DNA of 64,000 nt, taken from VRUE01 sp963805475 (GTDB taxonomy: Bacteria; Actinomycetota; Thermoleophilia; Solirubrobacterales; 70-9). Shown here piece after piece: positions 42,504 through 51,346 of the stretch. A program made the translations under genes and the position numbers. Each line of letters begins with the position of its first letter. Position 1 is the stretch's first letter. The DNA is taken from the NCBI GenBank assembly GCA_963805475.1, contig CAWDUO010000007.1, positions 124,001 to 188,000 on the forward strand. Reading direction: 5' to 3'. The notes under the pieces were generated by a model. That model searched no databases. It saw only the letters and a list, made by a program, of their open reading frames with translations, and was not told the origin of the DNA.

Positions 42504-43403
42504 ATGCGCCTCGCCGCCCCCGCCAAGCTCAACCTCTGCCTCTTCCTCGGGCCGCGCCGCGACGACGGCCTGCACGAGCTCGTCTCGCTGTTCGAGCCGC
42601 TCAGCCTGAGCGACGCGATCGAGGTGACGGAACTGGCGGGTGGCCAGGGCGACGAGGTCGTCTGCCCGGGAGTCGAGGGGGACGGCGCCGAGAACCTGGC
42701 GGCACGGGCGCTGGCGGCGCTGCGCGAGGCGGGCTGGGAGGCGCCGCCGCTGCGGATCGCGATCGAGAAGCGGATCCCGGTCGCCGCCGGGCTCGGCGGC
42801 GGCAGCGCCGACGCGGCGGCGGTCCTGCGGCTGGCGCGGGGCCGTGTCGACTTGCTCTCGGATAGCGAGAACAAATCGACATGGCCCGATCCGTCGGCCC
42901 TCGCCGCGCGGCTCGGCGCCGACGTGCCCTCGCAGCTCGACCCCGCGTTCGCCCTGGTGCGCGGCGCCGGCGAGCGGATCGAGCCGCTGCCGGCGCCGCC
43001 GTCCCAGGCGGTCGTCCTGCTGCCCGGCGGCGGCGGGCTGAGCACCGCCGCGGTCTTCGCCGAGGCCGACCGGCTCGGGCTCGGGCGGAGCGCGGCGGAG
43101 CTGGAGCAGATCGCGGCGCGGCTGCGCGAGGCGGCCGGCGGCGGCGCCTCCCCGCTCGAGTACGCCGAGCTGCTCGCCAACGACCTCGAGCCCGCGGCGC
43201 GCTCGCTGCGGCCCGAGGTCGGCGCGGCGCTCGACGCGCTGCGCGCCGCCGGCGCCCCGTTCGCCGCCCTCAGCGGCTCTGGCCCCACCGTTTTCGGGAT
43301 CTTCCGTGCCGGAGCACGTAAAACCCCGGAAACGGCAACGCTGAGCCGCGACGACGCGATCGTCTGCGAAGCGGGCCGCGCCCCGGCAGACTTGGCCCGG
43401 TGA
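42504..43403 (+). CDS. ispE: 4-diphosphocytidyl-2-C-methyl-D-erythritol kinase with in-frame palindromic insert
   Basis: 299 residues from ATG 42504. GHMP-kinase marks: APAKLNLCLFLGPRRDDGLH (active-site Lys/Asp region), the ATP loop VAAGLGGGSADAAAV and the C-terminal ALSGSGPTVFGIF. Phosphorylates CDP-ME in the MEP isoprenoid pathway. Between LARG and PSALAARLGADVP the family has a short turn; here residues about 114-127 (V-D-L-L-S-D-S-E-N-K-S-T-W) come from a palindromic element in frame. The position is just after the ATP-loop helix, so function is probably kept, since the gene appears to be the only copy in view. Confidence 0.94.
   Translation: MRLAAPAKLNLCLFLGPRRDDGLHELVSLFEPLSLSDAIEVTELAGGQGDEVVCPGVEGDGAENLAARALAALREAGWEAPPLRIAIEKRIPVAAGLGGGSADAAAVLRLARGRVDLLSDSENKSTWPDPSALAARLGADVPSQLDPAFALVRGAGERIEPLPAPPSQAVVLLPGGGGLSTAAVFAEADRLGLGRSAAELEQIAARLREAAGGGASPLEYAELLANDLEPAARSLRPEVGAALDALRAAGAPFAALSGSGPTVFGIFRAGARKTPETATLSRDDAIVCEAGRAPADLAR
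42844..42882. repeat. Palindromic element family B-related, copy 5, inside ispE
   Basis: Arms GTGTCGACTTGCTCTCG and CGAGAACAAATCGACAT around GATAG. Same GTCGA...TCGAC ends as family B but a different centre. Confidence 0.75.
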
Positions 43404-44926
43404 AGCTCCAGCTCCCAGAGGACCGGCGGCGCCGGCGCCTGCTGATCGGCCTGATCGCCGCCGCGGTCCTCGCCGGCTACTACCTGCTCAGCCGGGTGAT
43501 CCCGCACGAAGAACTCCAGCGCCTGCTGGAAGACGTCTCCAACACGCTCGGCGCCTGGACCTACCTGCTGGTCGGCGCCTTCGCCTTCGCCGAGACCGGC
43601 GCCTTCGTCGGCCTCATCGTTCCCGGCGAGACCGTGATGCTGCTCGGCGGCGCCGTCGCCGGCCAGGGCGCCGTCGACGTCTACCTGCTGATCGCGGTCG
43701 CCTGGTTCGCCGCCTGGCTGGGCGACACGACGAGCTTCTTCCTCGGCCGCCGGCTGGGCCGCGAGTTCGTCCTCCGCCACGGGCCGCGCTTCGGGATCGG
43801 CCGCGAGCGCTTCGAGAAGGTCGAGGACTACTTCGGCCGCCACGGCGGCAAGACGATCTTCATCGGCCGCTTCGTCAGCCTGGTGCGCGCCTTCGCCCCC
43901 TTCATCGCCGGCAGCTCGGGCATGCGCTACCGCGCCTTCGTCCCCTACAGCATCCTCGGCACCGGGCTCTGGGCGAGCGCCCACATCCTGATCGGCTACT
44001 TCTTCTCGCGCAGCATCGACACCGCCGCGAAGTACGCCGGCAAGGGCGCCTTCCTGCTGGGGACGCTGATCGTCGTCGTCGTCGGAGCGGTCGTCGCGGT
44101 GCGCCACCTCCGCGTCGAGGCGAACCGCCGGGCCGCCGTGCGCCGGCTCGAGGCGCACCGCGCGAGCGCCTGGCTGGTGCGCCTGGCGCGCCGCTTCCAG
44201 CCGCAGCTGCGCTTCTTCTGGGATAGGGCGACGCCGGGTGGCGCCTTCGGGCTCGAATTCACCTCGCTGATGGCGACCTTCGCCGTCGCCGCCTTCGTCC
44301 TCGTCGGCTACACGGTGGTCGTCAGCGGCGAACCGGGCCCGACGCCGGGCGACGTGACGGCGATGGAAATCGCCGAGAAGCTGCGTGTCGAATGGCTGGT
44401 CGACGTCGCCAAGGCGCTGACGAACCTCGGGTCCGCGGCGGTCGTCTGGCCGCTGGCGGCGATCGCCGCCGCCGCGCTCGCCGCGCGCCGCCGCTGGGCG
44501 GAGCTCGGCGTGCTCGCAGCCGGCATGCTGCTCGTGATCCTCGGCGTGCACGAGCTGAAGGGCGCCGTCGACCGTCCCCGCCCCGCAGGCGGCCTCACCG
44601 GCTACACGGGCTCCTCATTCCCCAGCGGCCACACCGCCTACTCGACCTTCTACGTCTGGCTGGCGGTGACGATCGTGATGCGGCTGCGGGTCGGGATGGC
44701 GCGCGGCGCGCTCCTCGTCACGGCGGGCGTCGCGCTCACCGCCCTGGTCGGCCTCAGCCGCGTCTACCTCGGCGTCCACTACATGAGCGACGTCAACGCC
44801 GGTTGGGCGCTCGGCGCCGCCGCCTTCTCCCTCTGCGCCGCGATCGCGCTGATCATCAGCACGGTGCGGCAGAATGGGACGCGCGATGCAGCTGCTGCCG
44901 CTGGCCCTCCAGAAGATCGAGAATGA
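43400..44926 (+). CDS. DedA-family membrane protein fused to PAP2 phosphatase
   Basis: 508 residues, GTG 43400 overlapping the ispE stop (GTGA). Residues about 15-220 are a DedA/SNARE-assoc domain (FAFAETGAFVGLIVPGETVM, DTTSFFLGRRLGREFVLRHG, KTIFIGRFVSLVRAFAPFIA). Residues about 290-490 are a PAP2 domain with its three motifs KGAVDRPRP, PSGHTAYS and SRVYLGVHYMSD. DedA proteins move phospholipid/undecaprenyl phosphate across the membrane and PAP2 enzymes dephosphorylate undecaprenyl-PP, so the fusion would recycle lipid carrier; this is inference. About ten membrane helices in total. Confidence 0.93.
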   Translation: MKLQLPEDRRRRRLLIGLIAAAVLAGYYLLSRVIPHEELQRLLEDVSNTLGAWTYLLVGAFAFAETGAFVGLIVPGETVMLLGGAVAGQGAVDVYLLIAVAWFAAWLGDTTSFFLGRRLGREFVLRHGPRFGIGRERFEKVEDYFGRHGGKTIFIGRFVSLVRAFAPFIAGSSGMRYRAFVPYSILGTGLWASAHILIGYFFSRSIDTAAKYAGKGAFLLGTLIVVVVGAVVAVRHLRVEANRRAAVRRLEAHRASAWLVRLARRFQPQLRFFWDRATPGGAFGLEFTSLMATFAVAAFVLVGYTVVVSGEPGPTPGDVTAMEIAEKLRVEWLVDVAKALTNLGSAAVVWPLAAIAAAALAARRRWAELGVLAAGMLLVILGVHELKGAVDRPRPAGGLTGYTGSSFPSGHTAYSTFYVWLAVTIVMRLRVGMARGALLVTAGVALTALVGLSRVYLGVHYMSDVNAGWALGAAAFSLCAAIALIISTVRQNGTRDAAAAAGPPEDRE

Positions 44927-45140
44927 GTATCTGCTGTTCGGCGCGGCGGGCCTGATCAGCCTGGTCGCCTTCGTCGGCCTGATCCTCGTGCCCGCGATCG
45001 GCTCCTACGGCCGCATCTGGGAGAAGGCCGCGGCCGGCGTCCTCTCGCTGATCGTCCTCGCCGCCCTCGTCCTCACCGGCGTGGTCGTCGGCCTCGTCGT
45101 CGTCTACTACTACAACGACATCGCCGAAATCGTCGGCTGA
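44886..45140 (+). CDS. Small two-helix membrane protein
   Basis: 84 residues from ATG 44886 (44874 possible), overlapping the PAP2 gene's end in another frame. Two hydrophobic helices: FGAAGLISLVAFVGLILVPA and AAAGVLSLIVLAALVLTGVV. It ends YYYNDIAEIVG. No family recognised; the coupling suggests it works with or is regulated with the DedA/PAP2 protein. Confidence 0.75.
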   Translation: MQLLPLALQKIENEYLLFGAAGLISLVAFVGLILVPAIGSYGRIWEKAAAGVLSLIVLAALVLTGVVVGLVVVYYYNDIAEIVG

Positions 45141-45164
45141 CGCGAGCGCGTCGATAATGGGGAC

Positions 45165-46379
45165 ATGTCAGCGACCCCTGACGCCACCCAGACCCTCGAC
45201 GCGCTCTCAGAGGCGGTCGAGTCGGGCGCCGGGCTGCCCGCGGTCGCGCGGGCGGCGGCGCGGGTGCTGGACGCCAGCGTCGCGCTGATCGAGCGCTCGG
45301 GGGCGGTGCTGGCGGTCGCCGGCGCCTCGCCCGACCAGGAGGAGAAGCTGCTGGCCGGGGACGAGCGGGTGACCAAGGTCGAGCTGCGCGTCGCCGACGC
45401 CGTCGTCGGCGAGCTGCGCTACCGGGCGAAGGCGGCGCCCGACGCGGCGATCGCCCGCATGGTGACGACGCTGCTGGCGCTCGAGCTGGAGCGCTCGCGG
45501 GCGCCCGACTGGCAGAGCGAGGAGGTGGCCGGCGCCTTCGTCGCCGCGGTGCTCGCCCGCCAGGTGACCGACCGCGGCGACATCGCCGCCCGCGCCGCCG
45601 AGCTAGGCACCGACCTGGAGAAGGGCGCCGGCGCGCTCGTCCTCCGCGTCGCCCCGCGCAGCGCGCAGACGGGCGGCGAGTGGCGCGGCCGCGTGCTCAC
45701 CCTGGCGATGCGCGCGCTGCGCTCGCTCGCCCCCGGCGCGCTGGCCGCGGTCGAGGAGGGCGAGCTGGCGACGGAGGTCGCGGTGATCGTTCCGGCCGAG
45801 GACGAGGAGCGCCTGGGGCGCGCCGCCGCCGGCCTGGCGCGCGAGCTCGAGGACGCGCTCGCCGGCTTCCACCTGACGATCGGCGCCAGCCGCCGCGTCG
45901 CCGACCCGGTCGACCTCTACCGCGCCGGCGGCGAGGCGCGGCTGGCGGTCAACGTCGGCGAGGCCGAGGGGGCGCCGCTGCTCGCCTTCGAGGACACCGG
46001 CGCCTACCGGCTGCTGCTGCCGGCGATGAGCGAGGACCCGGGCGAGCTGGAGCGCTTCTTCGCCGAGACGATCGAGCCGCTGGCCGCCTACGACGACCAG
46101 TACGAGACCGAGCTGGTCGCCACGGTCGAGGCCTACCTGAACAACGACGGCAACGTCGCCGCGACCGCGAAACAGCTGTTCACCCACCGCCACACGATCC
46201 GCTACCGGCTGGAGCGCGTGCGCGAGCTCTGCGGCCACGACGTCTCCGCCACCGAGGGGCGCGAGAAGCTCGGCCTCGGCCTGAAGGCGATGCGCGTGCT
46301 GGGGATCGCCTCGCCGCGCGGCCCGGCGCAGGAACCGGGCGCCGGCGGCGGCAAGGTGCCGCGCGGCGGCGAAGAGTGA
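45165..46379 (+). CDS. PucR/CdaR-type helix-turn-helix regulator
   Basis: 404 residues from ATG 45165. The C-terminal 70 residues carry the PucR HTH (AYLNNDGNVAATAKQLFTHR, HTIRYRLERVREL). The middle is a GGDEF-like CdaR domain (LTIGASRRVADPVDLYRAGG, LAVNVGEAEG). The N-terminal part is GAF-like. Such regulators respond to small metabolites; no target operator is visible. Last gene of the plus-strand run; converges on the glycosyltransferase gene by 1 base. Confidence 0.9.
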   Translation: MSATPDATQTLDALSEAVESGAGLPAVARAAARVLDASVALIERSGAVLAVAGASPDQEEKLLAGDERVTKVELRVADAVVGELRYRAKAAPDAAIARMVTTLLALELERSRAPDWQSEEVAGAFVAAVLARQVTDRGDIAARAAELGTDLEKGAGALVLRVAPRSAQTGGEWRGRVLTLAMRALRSLAPGALAAVEEGELATEVAVIVPAEDEERLGRAAAGLARELEDALAGFHLTIGASRRVADPVDLYRAGGEARLAVNVGEAEGAPLLAFEDTGAYRLLLPAMSEDPGELERFFAETIEPLAAYDDQYETELVATVEAYLNNDGNVAATAKQLFTHRHTIRYRLERVRELCGHDVSATEGREKLGLGLKAMRVLGIASPRGPAQEPGAGGGKVPRGGEE

Positions 46380-46380
46380 G

Positions 46381-48702
46381 TCAGGCGCCGATGCGTTCGC
46401 GCGCCTCGCGCTCGCGCGGGCGCGGCTCGAGTCGCACTGGGGTCGCGGAGATTGCTTGGGTTCGGAGGTCGCTCCAGGTGAGGCCCTCGCGGACCAGGGC
46501 GGGCAGGCCGAGGGCGACGGCGGTGGCGATCTCGACCGCCTGCAGGATCACGCCGTAGGCGAGCGCGTCGGCGGTGCCGATGTTCCAGCCGGTGTGCAGG
46601 ACGCTGATCACGGCGAGCTGGAAGACGCCGATGTTGGACGGGGTCGCCGGCACGACAGCGGTGACGTTGACGGCGAACAGCACGGCCGCGGCGGCGGCGA
46701 TCCCCGCCTGGCCGCTGAGCCCGAGCGCCGCGAGCAGCGCCCAGCAGGCGGCGAGCTGGATCGCCCAGGCGGAGAGCTGGGCGAGGGTCGCGATCGCGCC
46801 GTAGCGCGGCCGGCGGAAGACCGCGAGCCCGGCGCGCACCTGGAGCAGCGCGCGGTGGATCGCCGCGCCGGCGCGGGCGAGCCGTCCGTTGCCGTTGCGC
46901 CGCATCAGCGCCGGCGCGAGCAGCACGACGAGCAGCAGCGCCAGCGGCACGAAGCTGAAGACGAACAGCTTCTCGGTGCTCGAGTGGAAGAGATCGGTGC
47001 TGGAGACGATGATCGTCCCCAGCAGGGCGAGCGCGACGATGTTGAGCAGCGTCTGCGAGACCAGCGTGCCGAGCAGAACCGGGAAGGTCTCGCGCATGCG
47101 GCCGATCCGCCGCGCCAGGGTCATCGCCCGGGCCGGCTCGCCGAGGCGGGCGGGCAGCGTCGCCGACATCAGCACGCCGATCATCGTCGCCGAGGTGACG
47201 TCGCGGCGGCGCAGCAGTCGGTCGGGCAGCGCGGCGCGCACGATCCCGTACCAGGAGGCGGCGCGGAAGAAGAGCGAGAGGGCCATCAGGCCGCAGGCGA
47301 CGAGCACCCAGGTCAGGTCGCTGCGGACGATCGAGGCGACGACGTTGTCGACGCCGATCTTGCGCGCGGCGAGCGCCGTCAGGCCGAGGCCGAGCGCGCC
47401 GGCGACGCCGAGGCCGGCGCGGCGGGCGATGCGACGCCGGCGACTGCTCCCCTGGGCCAGCGGCGGGTCGAGCGAGGGCATGCGCTGCGGCGGGCTGAGC
47501 GGACCGCCGTCGGCGGGGCGGACGCCGATCCAGTTGGCGGCGCGCTCGGCGGCGCCCCGCGGCCGCGGCGCCTCGATCGCCCCCTCGTAGACCCGGCTGA
47601 CCCGGTCGGCCACCCGCGGCCAGGCGTAGCGCTCGGCGCTGCGGCGGGCGGCGGCGGCCATCGCCGCCAGACGCTCGGGCTCGTGGTGGGCGCGCTGCAG
47701 CTCCTCGGCGAGGCGCTGCGGGTCCCCGGGCGGGACGAGGACGCCGTCGACGCCGTCGCTGACGACGTCGCTGTAGCCGGCGATGGCGGAGGCGATCGCC
47801 GGCGTGCCGGCGGCGAAGGCCTCGGTCAGGACCATGCCGAAGCTCTCGCCCGAGAGCGAGGGCGCGCAGAGCAGGTCGGCCCCGTGCAGGGCGTCCCAGA
47901 GGGCGGGGCCGGAGACGCGGCCGCGCACGTCGATCCAGCGCATCGCCTCGCGGTCGGCGAGGTAGCGCCGCACGTCCTCGGGCTCGGCGCCGATCACCGT
48001 GAGCCGGCTCGGCACGTGCTCGACCAGCGCTTCGAAGGCGGTGAGCAGGACGGGCAGGCCCTTGCGCGCCTCGGGCCGGCCGACGAAGAGCAGCCGCAGC
48101 TCCTCGCCGGGCGGCTTCGGGCCCCGCGAAGCGGCGCCGACGTCGACCCCGTTGGGGACGATCTCGTAGCGGCCGCCGAACCAGCGGCGGCCGGTCCAGG
48201 CGGCCGCCTCGGAGACGGCGATCCGCGCGGAGAGGCGGTTGAACATGCGGCGCGCGCCGAGGGCGGTGGCGACGTGGTTGGGCAGCGGCTTGGTCGAGTA
48301 GGCGTGGAAGGTGCCGACGACGGGCGCGCGGGCGCCGAGCACGGCGTTCCAGCCGACCAGCGGCACCAGCGGCTCGTGCACGTGGATCACGTCGTAGCCG
48401 CCGTCGCGCAGCTCGGCGCGGACCCGGGCGAAGCCGCCGGCGGGCGAGGCGGAGAGGTTGGACACGGCGCCGTTGGCGCCGATGCCGATCGTGCGCCCCA
48501 GCGGGATCAGGTAGTCGGGCAGCTCGCGCCGTTCGGGCGGAGCGCGGTGCAGCGCCCGGCTGAGCCGGTCGGGCGGGTCGACAGGGGCGAGCACGCGGAC
48601 GTCCTCGCCACGTCCCAGCAGCTCCTCCGCGAGCGCCTCGACGTGCCGGTTGACGCCGCCCTGGTAGCTCCAGGAATATGGCGAGACAAGGGCAACTCTC
48701 AC
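46381..48702 (-). CDS. GT4 glycosyltransferase fused to UPF0104/LPG-synthase-type flippase domain
   Basis: 773 residues from GTG 48702. Residues 1-385 are a GT-B fold GT4 enzyme close to PimA: PYSWSYQGGVNRHVEALAEE, VIHVHEPLVPL, FHAYSTKPLPN, EIVPNGVDVG, LLFVGRPEARKGLPVLLTAF and the sugar-nucleotide motif SGESFGMVLTEAFAAGTPAI. Residues about 430-740 are an eight-helix UPF0104 (AglD/MprF N-terminal-like) domain with LPARLGEPARAMTLAR and VVPATPSNIGVFQLAV. The C-terminus is basic. A mannosyl/glycosyl transfer on a membrane lipid coupled to translocation is a reasonable guess; separate genes are usual. Confidence 0.92.
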   Translation of the reverse strand: MRVALVSPYSWSYQGGVNRHVEALAEELLGRGEDVRVLAPVDPPDRLSRALHRAPPERRELPDYLIPLGRTIGIGANGAVSNLSASPAGGFARVRAELRDGGYDVIHVHEPLVPLVGWNAVLGARAPVVGTFHAYSTKPLPNHVATALGARRMFNRLSARIAVSEAAAWTGRRWFGGRYEIVPNGVDVGAASRGPKPPGEELRLLFVGRPEARKGLPVLLTAFEALVEHVPSRLTVIGAEPEDVRRYLADREAMRWIDVRGRVSGPALWDALHGADLLCAPSLSGESFGMVLTEAFAAGTPAIASAIAGYSDVVSDGVDGVLVPPGDPQRLAEELQRAHHEPERLAAMAAAARRSAERYAWPRVADRVSRVYEGAIEAPRPRGAAERAANWIGVRPADGGPLSPPQRMPSLDPPLAQGSSRRRRIARRAGLGVAGALGLGLTALAARKIGVDNVVASIVRSDLTWVLVACGLMALSLFFRAASWYGIVRAALPDRLLRRRDVTSATMIGVLMSATLPARLGEPARAMTLARRIGRMRETFPVLLGTLVSQTLLNIVALALLGTIIVSSTDLFHSSTEKLFVFSFVPLALLLVVLLAPALMRRNGNGRLARAGAAIHRALLQVRAGLAVFRRPRYGAIATLAQLSAWAIQLAACWALLAALGLSGQAGIAAAAAVLFAVNVTAVVPATPSNIGVFQLAVISVLHTGWNIGTADALAYGVILQAVEIATAVALGLPALVREGLTWSDLRTQAISATPVRLEPRPREREARERIGA

Positions 48703-49312
48703 GAGGTCCAGAGACTAGACGATGCCGCGGGCCGAATCCGGGCGCCGGGATTCGGCCCAAGCGAAGGCGACGAAGACAAGGAGGTAGGCGCCGCCGATCT
48801 CGAGCAGCAGCGCGCCGGAGTCGTTGGCGAGGGTGCCGACGACGGTCGCGGCGAGGGCGCCGAGCAGGCCGGCCCGCAGCGCCGGCAGGCCCTCCGTCCA
48901 GGCGGCGAGCAGGTCGCGCCGCAGCCAGGCGAGCGCGGCGGCCGCCGCGACCACGGGCAGGCCGGCGAGCAGCACCGGCCGGCCGAAGCTGCTGACCATC
49001 TCGCTGAGCCGGTGGCCGAAGACGCCGAGCGCGTCGCCGCCGCTCTTCGCGTCGAGCACGGTCTTGGTCAGGTGGGCGTTGGCGCCGGTGACCAGGTCGG
49101 CGGCGGAGAGCAGGGCCAGCACCGGGACCGGCAGTAGGAACGCGTACAGCGCCAGGTCCCGCCGCCCGGCGAGCAGCGCCGCGGCGACGGCGGCGCCGAG
49201 CGGCAGCGAGATCGCCGCGCCCACGTCGGCCCCGTAGCGCCCGTAGGCGAACACGAACGAGAAGATCAGAGCGACCACGAGGAACGCCGCCGGCCCGCGC
49301 GTCTCAGATCGT

Positions 49313-49359
49313 CGTTGTCGACTTTTTCCACCCCCTGGTGGGGAAAAAGTCGACAACGC
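49313..49359. repeat. Palindromic element family B, copy 3
   Basis: Arms CGTTGTCGACTTTTTCCACC and GGTGGGGAAAAAGTCGACAACG around a C/T core. In frame in the membrane protein gene, encoding S-T-F-S-P-P-G-G-G-K-S-R-Q-R. Confidence 0.93.
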
Positions 49360-49731
49360 GGCGCCGGTGCCGACGAGGATCAGGACGACGAGGCAGGCCT
49401 CGAGCTCGTTGCCGATGCCGTAGAAGCGGTGGCCGCCGGCCGGGTTGGGGCCGACGATCGAAAGCTGTGTCAGGGACGAGCCGCCGATCAGGTCGATCGC
49501 GTAGGCGAGCGACGTCGCGATGCAGGCGAAGGCGAGCGCCGCGTAGCCGCCGGCCCTCCGCCCACCGGGCGCCCCGCGCCCCCCAGCGCCGCCAGGGTCA
49601 GCGCGGCCAGCGCCGGCGAGCCGAGCATCACCAGCCAGCGTTCGGCGCCGACGCCCGGCTCCAGCGCTGCGCAGCCGAGGCAGACCAACGGCAGGTAGAC
49701 GAGCGCCAGCGCCAGCAGCCGCGCCGCGGCC

Positions 49732-49782
49732 CTTCCGCTGTTCCTTTTCCCCAAATAACGCGGCAAAGGAACAGCGGAACGC
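49732..49782. repeat. Palindromic element family A, copy 4
   Basis: Arms TTCCGCTGTTCCTTTTCCCC and GGCAAAGGAACAGCGGAACG. In frame in the membrane protein gene, encoding R-S-A-V-P-L-P-R-Y-L-G-K-R-N-S-G. Confidence 0.92.
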
Positions 49783-50016
49783 GTGGAGAGGAGGCGTTCC
49801 GTGGCTAAGGCCGCGGCGAACAGCGCCAGCCAGGCGAGCAGGGTCACGCCGATCACCGGCGCGCGCCGGTCCGCCGTTTCGAACAGGCGGCTACCGGGCG
49901 CGGCGTCGCGCACCACAGCGTGCGGGTCGCCGTGGAACCCCGCCCCCGCCGCGTGCAGCGCCAGCAGCAGGGCGATCGCGGCCGCCGCCAGCGCGGCCGG
50001 CGCTATCGTGACCCCG

Positions 50017-50712
50017 ATGGCCGACCGCACGTTCGCCAAGTTCACTTTCTTCAAGATCGACCCCGAGTGGCGCCGCCGCGACGCCGAGTCGCGCGCCGCC
50101 GACAAGCAGGAGTTCCTCGCGGCTTGCGAGGACTTCGCCCTCGACCGCTCTCTGCGCGCCTACTCAACCATAGGCACGCGCGGCGACGTCGACCTGCTCG
50201 TCCTCAGCCAGAGCCCCAGCCTCGACGACCTGCACACCTTCCACGTCGTGCTCGGCCAGAGCGGCCTGGCGAAGTGGGCCGACACCCCCCACTCGTTTCT
50301 CTCGATGACCAAACGCTCCCCCTACAGCGACGAGCAGGCGCGGCCGGAGATCTGCGTCTCCGAGCGCAAGTACCTGTTCGTCTACCCGATGGTCAAGCAG
50401 CGCCGCTGGTACGGGCTGCCGGCGGAGGAGCGCCAGGGGATCATGAAGAGCCACATCGAGGTCGGCCGCCGCTACCCGGAGATCACGATCAACACCTCCT
50501 ACTCCTTCGGGCTCGACGACCAGGAGTTCGTCGTCGCCTTCGAGGGCGACGACCCGGGCATGTTCCTCGACCTGGTCAACGAGCTGCGCCCGACCGAGTC
50601 GAGCGAGTACACCGAGCGCGAGACGCCGATCTTCACCTGCGTGGCGATGTCGGTGCGCCGCGCTCTCGACGCGCTCGACGGCACGGCGAGCGTCGCCGCC
50701 GCGGCCGGCTGA
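50017..50712 (+). CDS. hemQ: HemQ-like coproheme decarboxylase (chlorite dismutase fold)
   Basis: 231 residues from ATG 50017; an upstream extension in frame overlaps the divergent membrane gene and is not needed. The C-terminal half carries the family pattern RKYLFVYPMVKQRRWYGLP, KSHIEVGRRYPEITI with the proximal heme His, the SYSFGLDDQEFVVAFEGDD strand and the closing TERETPIFTCVAMSV. In Actinomycetota this protein oxidatively decarboxylates coproheme to heme b in the last step of the coproporphyrin-dependent pathway; other heme genes are not in view. Cytosolic. Confidence 0.9.
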   Translation: MADRTFAKFTFFKIDPEWRRRDAESRAADKQEFLAACEDFALDRSLRAYSTIGTRGDVDLLVLSQSPSLDDLHTFHVVLGQSGLAKWADTPHSFLSMTKRSPYSDEQARPEICVSERKYLFVYPMVKQRRWYGLPAEERQGIMKSHIEVGRRYPEITINTSYSFGLDDQEFVVAFEGDDPGMFLDLVNELRPTESSEYTERETPIFTCVAMSVRRALDALDGTASVAAAAG

Positions 50713-50751
50713 GTCGGCTTCAGCCGCGCCGGAACGATCGATAATCGTTGA

Positions 50752-51294
50752 GTGACCGTTGAGACGCTGACCTACGCGATCGACGACGAGGACCGGTTGA
50801 TCCGCGTCGACGACGGCTTCTACCGGTTCGCCGCCGAGAACGGCTGGGACGGCGCCGGCGACAGCCTCGGCCGCTCGCTGTGGGACTTCGTCGCCGGCCA
50901 GCGAGGTGAAGAAGCTGCAGCGGCTGCTGCTGCGCCGGGTGCGGGAAGGGGTGCGGACGGTCGAGCTTCCCTTCGCTGCGACGGGCCCGACGCGGCACGC
51001 GAGATGGACATCCGCATCGCCGCCGACCGCAGCGGCCGGGTGGTGCTGTTCTCGGCCCGGCTTCGCTCGAACGGGTTCGCGACGAGACGCAGCCGCTGCT
51101 CGACGCGGACGCGCCCCGCGCCGAAAGCGACTTCCTGACGATGTGCGCCTGGTGCGACCGCTTCCTGGTCAAAGGCGAGTGGGTCGAGGTCGAGGAGGCG
51201 GCGAAGCGGTTGGAGCTGTTCCGCCGCGCGCGGATGCCGCTGCTCGACCACGGCATCTGCCCGCGAGTGCAACGGACAGCTGCTCGCGGCGTAG
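50752..51294 (+). pseudogene. PAS-like sensor protein gene with four apparent frameshifts
   Basis: From GTG 50752 the frame reads YAIDDEDRLIRVDDGFYRFA and SLGRSLWDFVAG, like the short PAS-fold proteins of bacteria that end in a cysteine-rich zinc motif. The rest is spread over other frames: EVKKLQRLLLRRVREGVRTV, then RCDGPDAAREMDIRIAADRS, then FLTMCAWCDRFLVKGEWVEV, and finally HGICP-ECNGQLLAA with stop at 51292. One-base changes near 50899, 50973, 51066 and 51263 would restore one frame of about 181 residues with four Cys (CAWC...CPECN). Four indels in 540 bp suggest a decayed gene or poor sequence. It is not translated as one protein as written. Confidence 0.75.
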
Positions 51295-51346
51295 ACAGGC
51301 TCTCTCGGCGCGCGGCGAGCCTGCTTTCCCTATCCTTGCGCGTTCC

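Larger units (their letters stand above)
48715..50030 (-). pseudogene. Polytopic membrane protein gene, frameshifted in a C6 tract; holds two palindromic inserts
   Basis: One membrane protein is split across two frames. The first part (GTG 50030 to about 49585) reads V-R-S-A-I-G-V-T with helices AALAAAAIALLLALHAAGAG and GVTLLAWLALFAAALATERL; the second (about 49585 to 48715) reads GGYAALAFACIATSLAYAID, HRFYGIGNELEACLVVLILV and several more helices. A one-base change in the six-C run at 49579-49584 joins them. Palindromic elements A4 (49732) and B3 (49313) are both in frame with their part. It may be a real mutation, slippage or a sequence error. No family is recognised beyond the F-Y-G-I-G-N-E motif. 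The start overlaps the divergent hemQ start by 14 bases. Confidence 0.75.
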
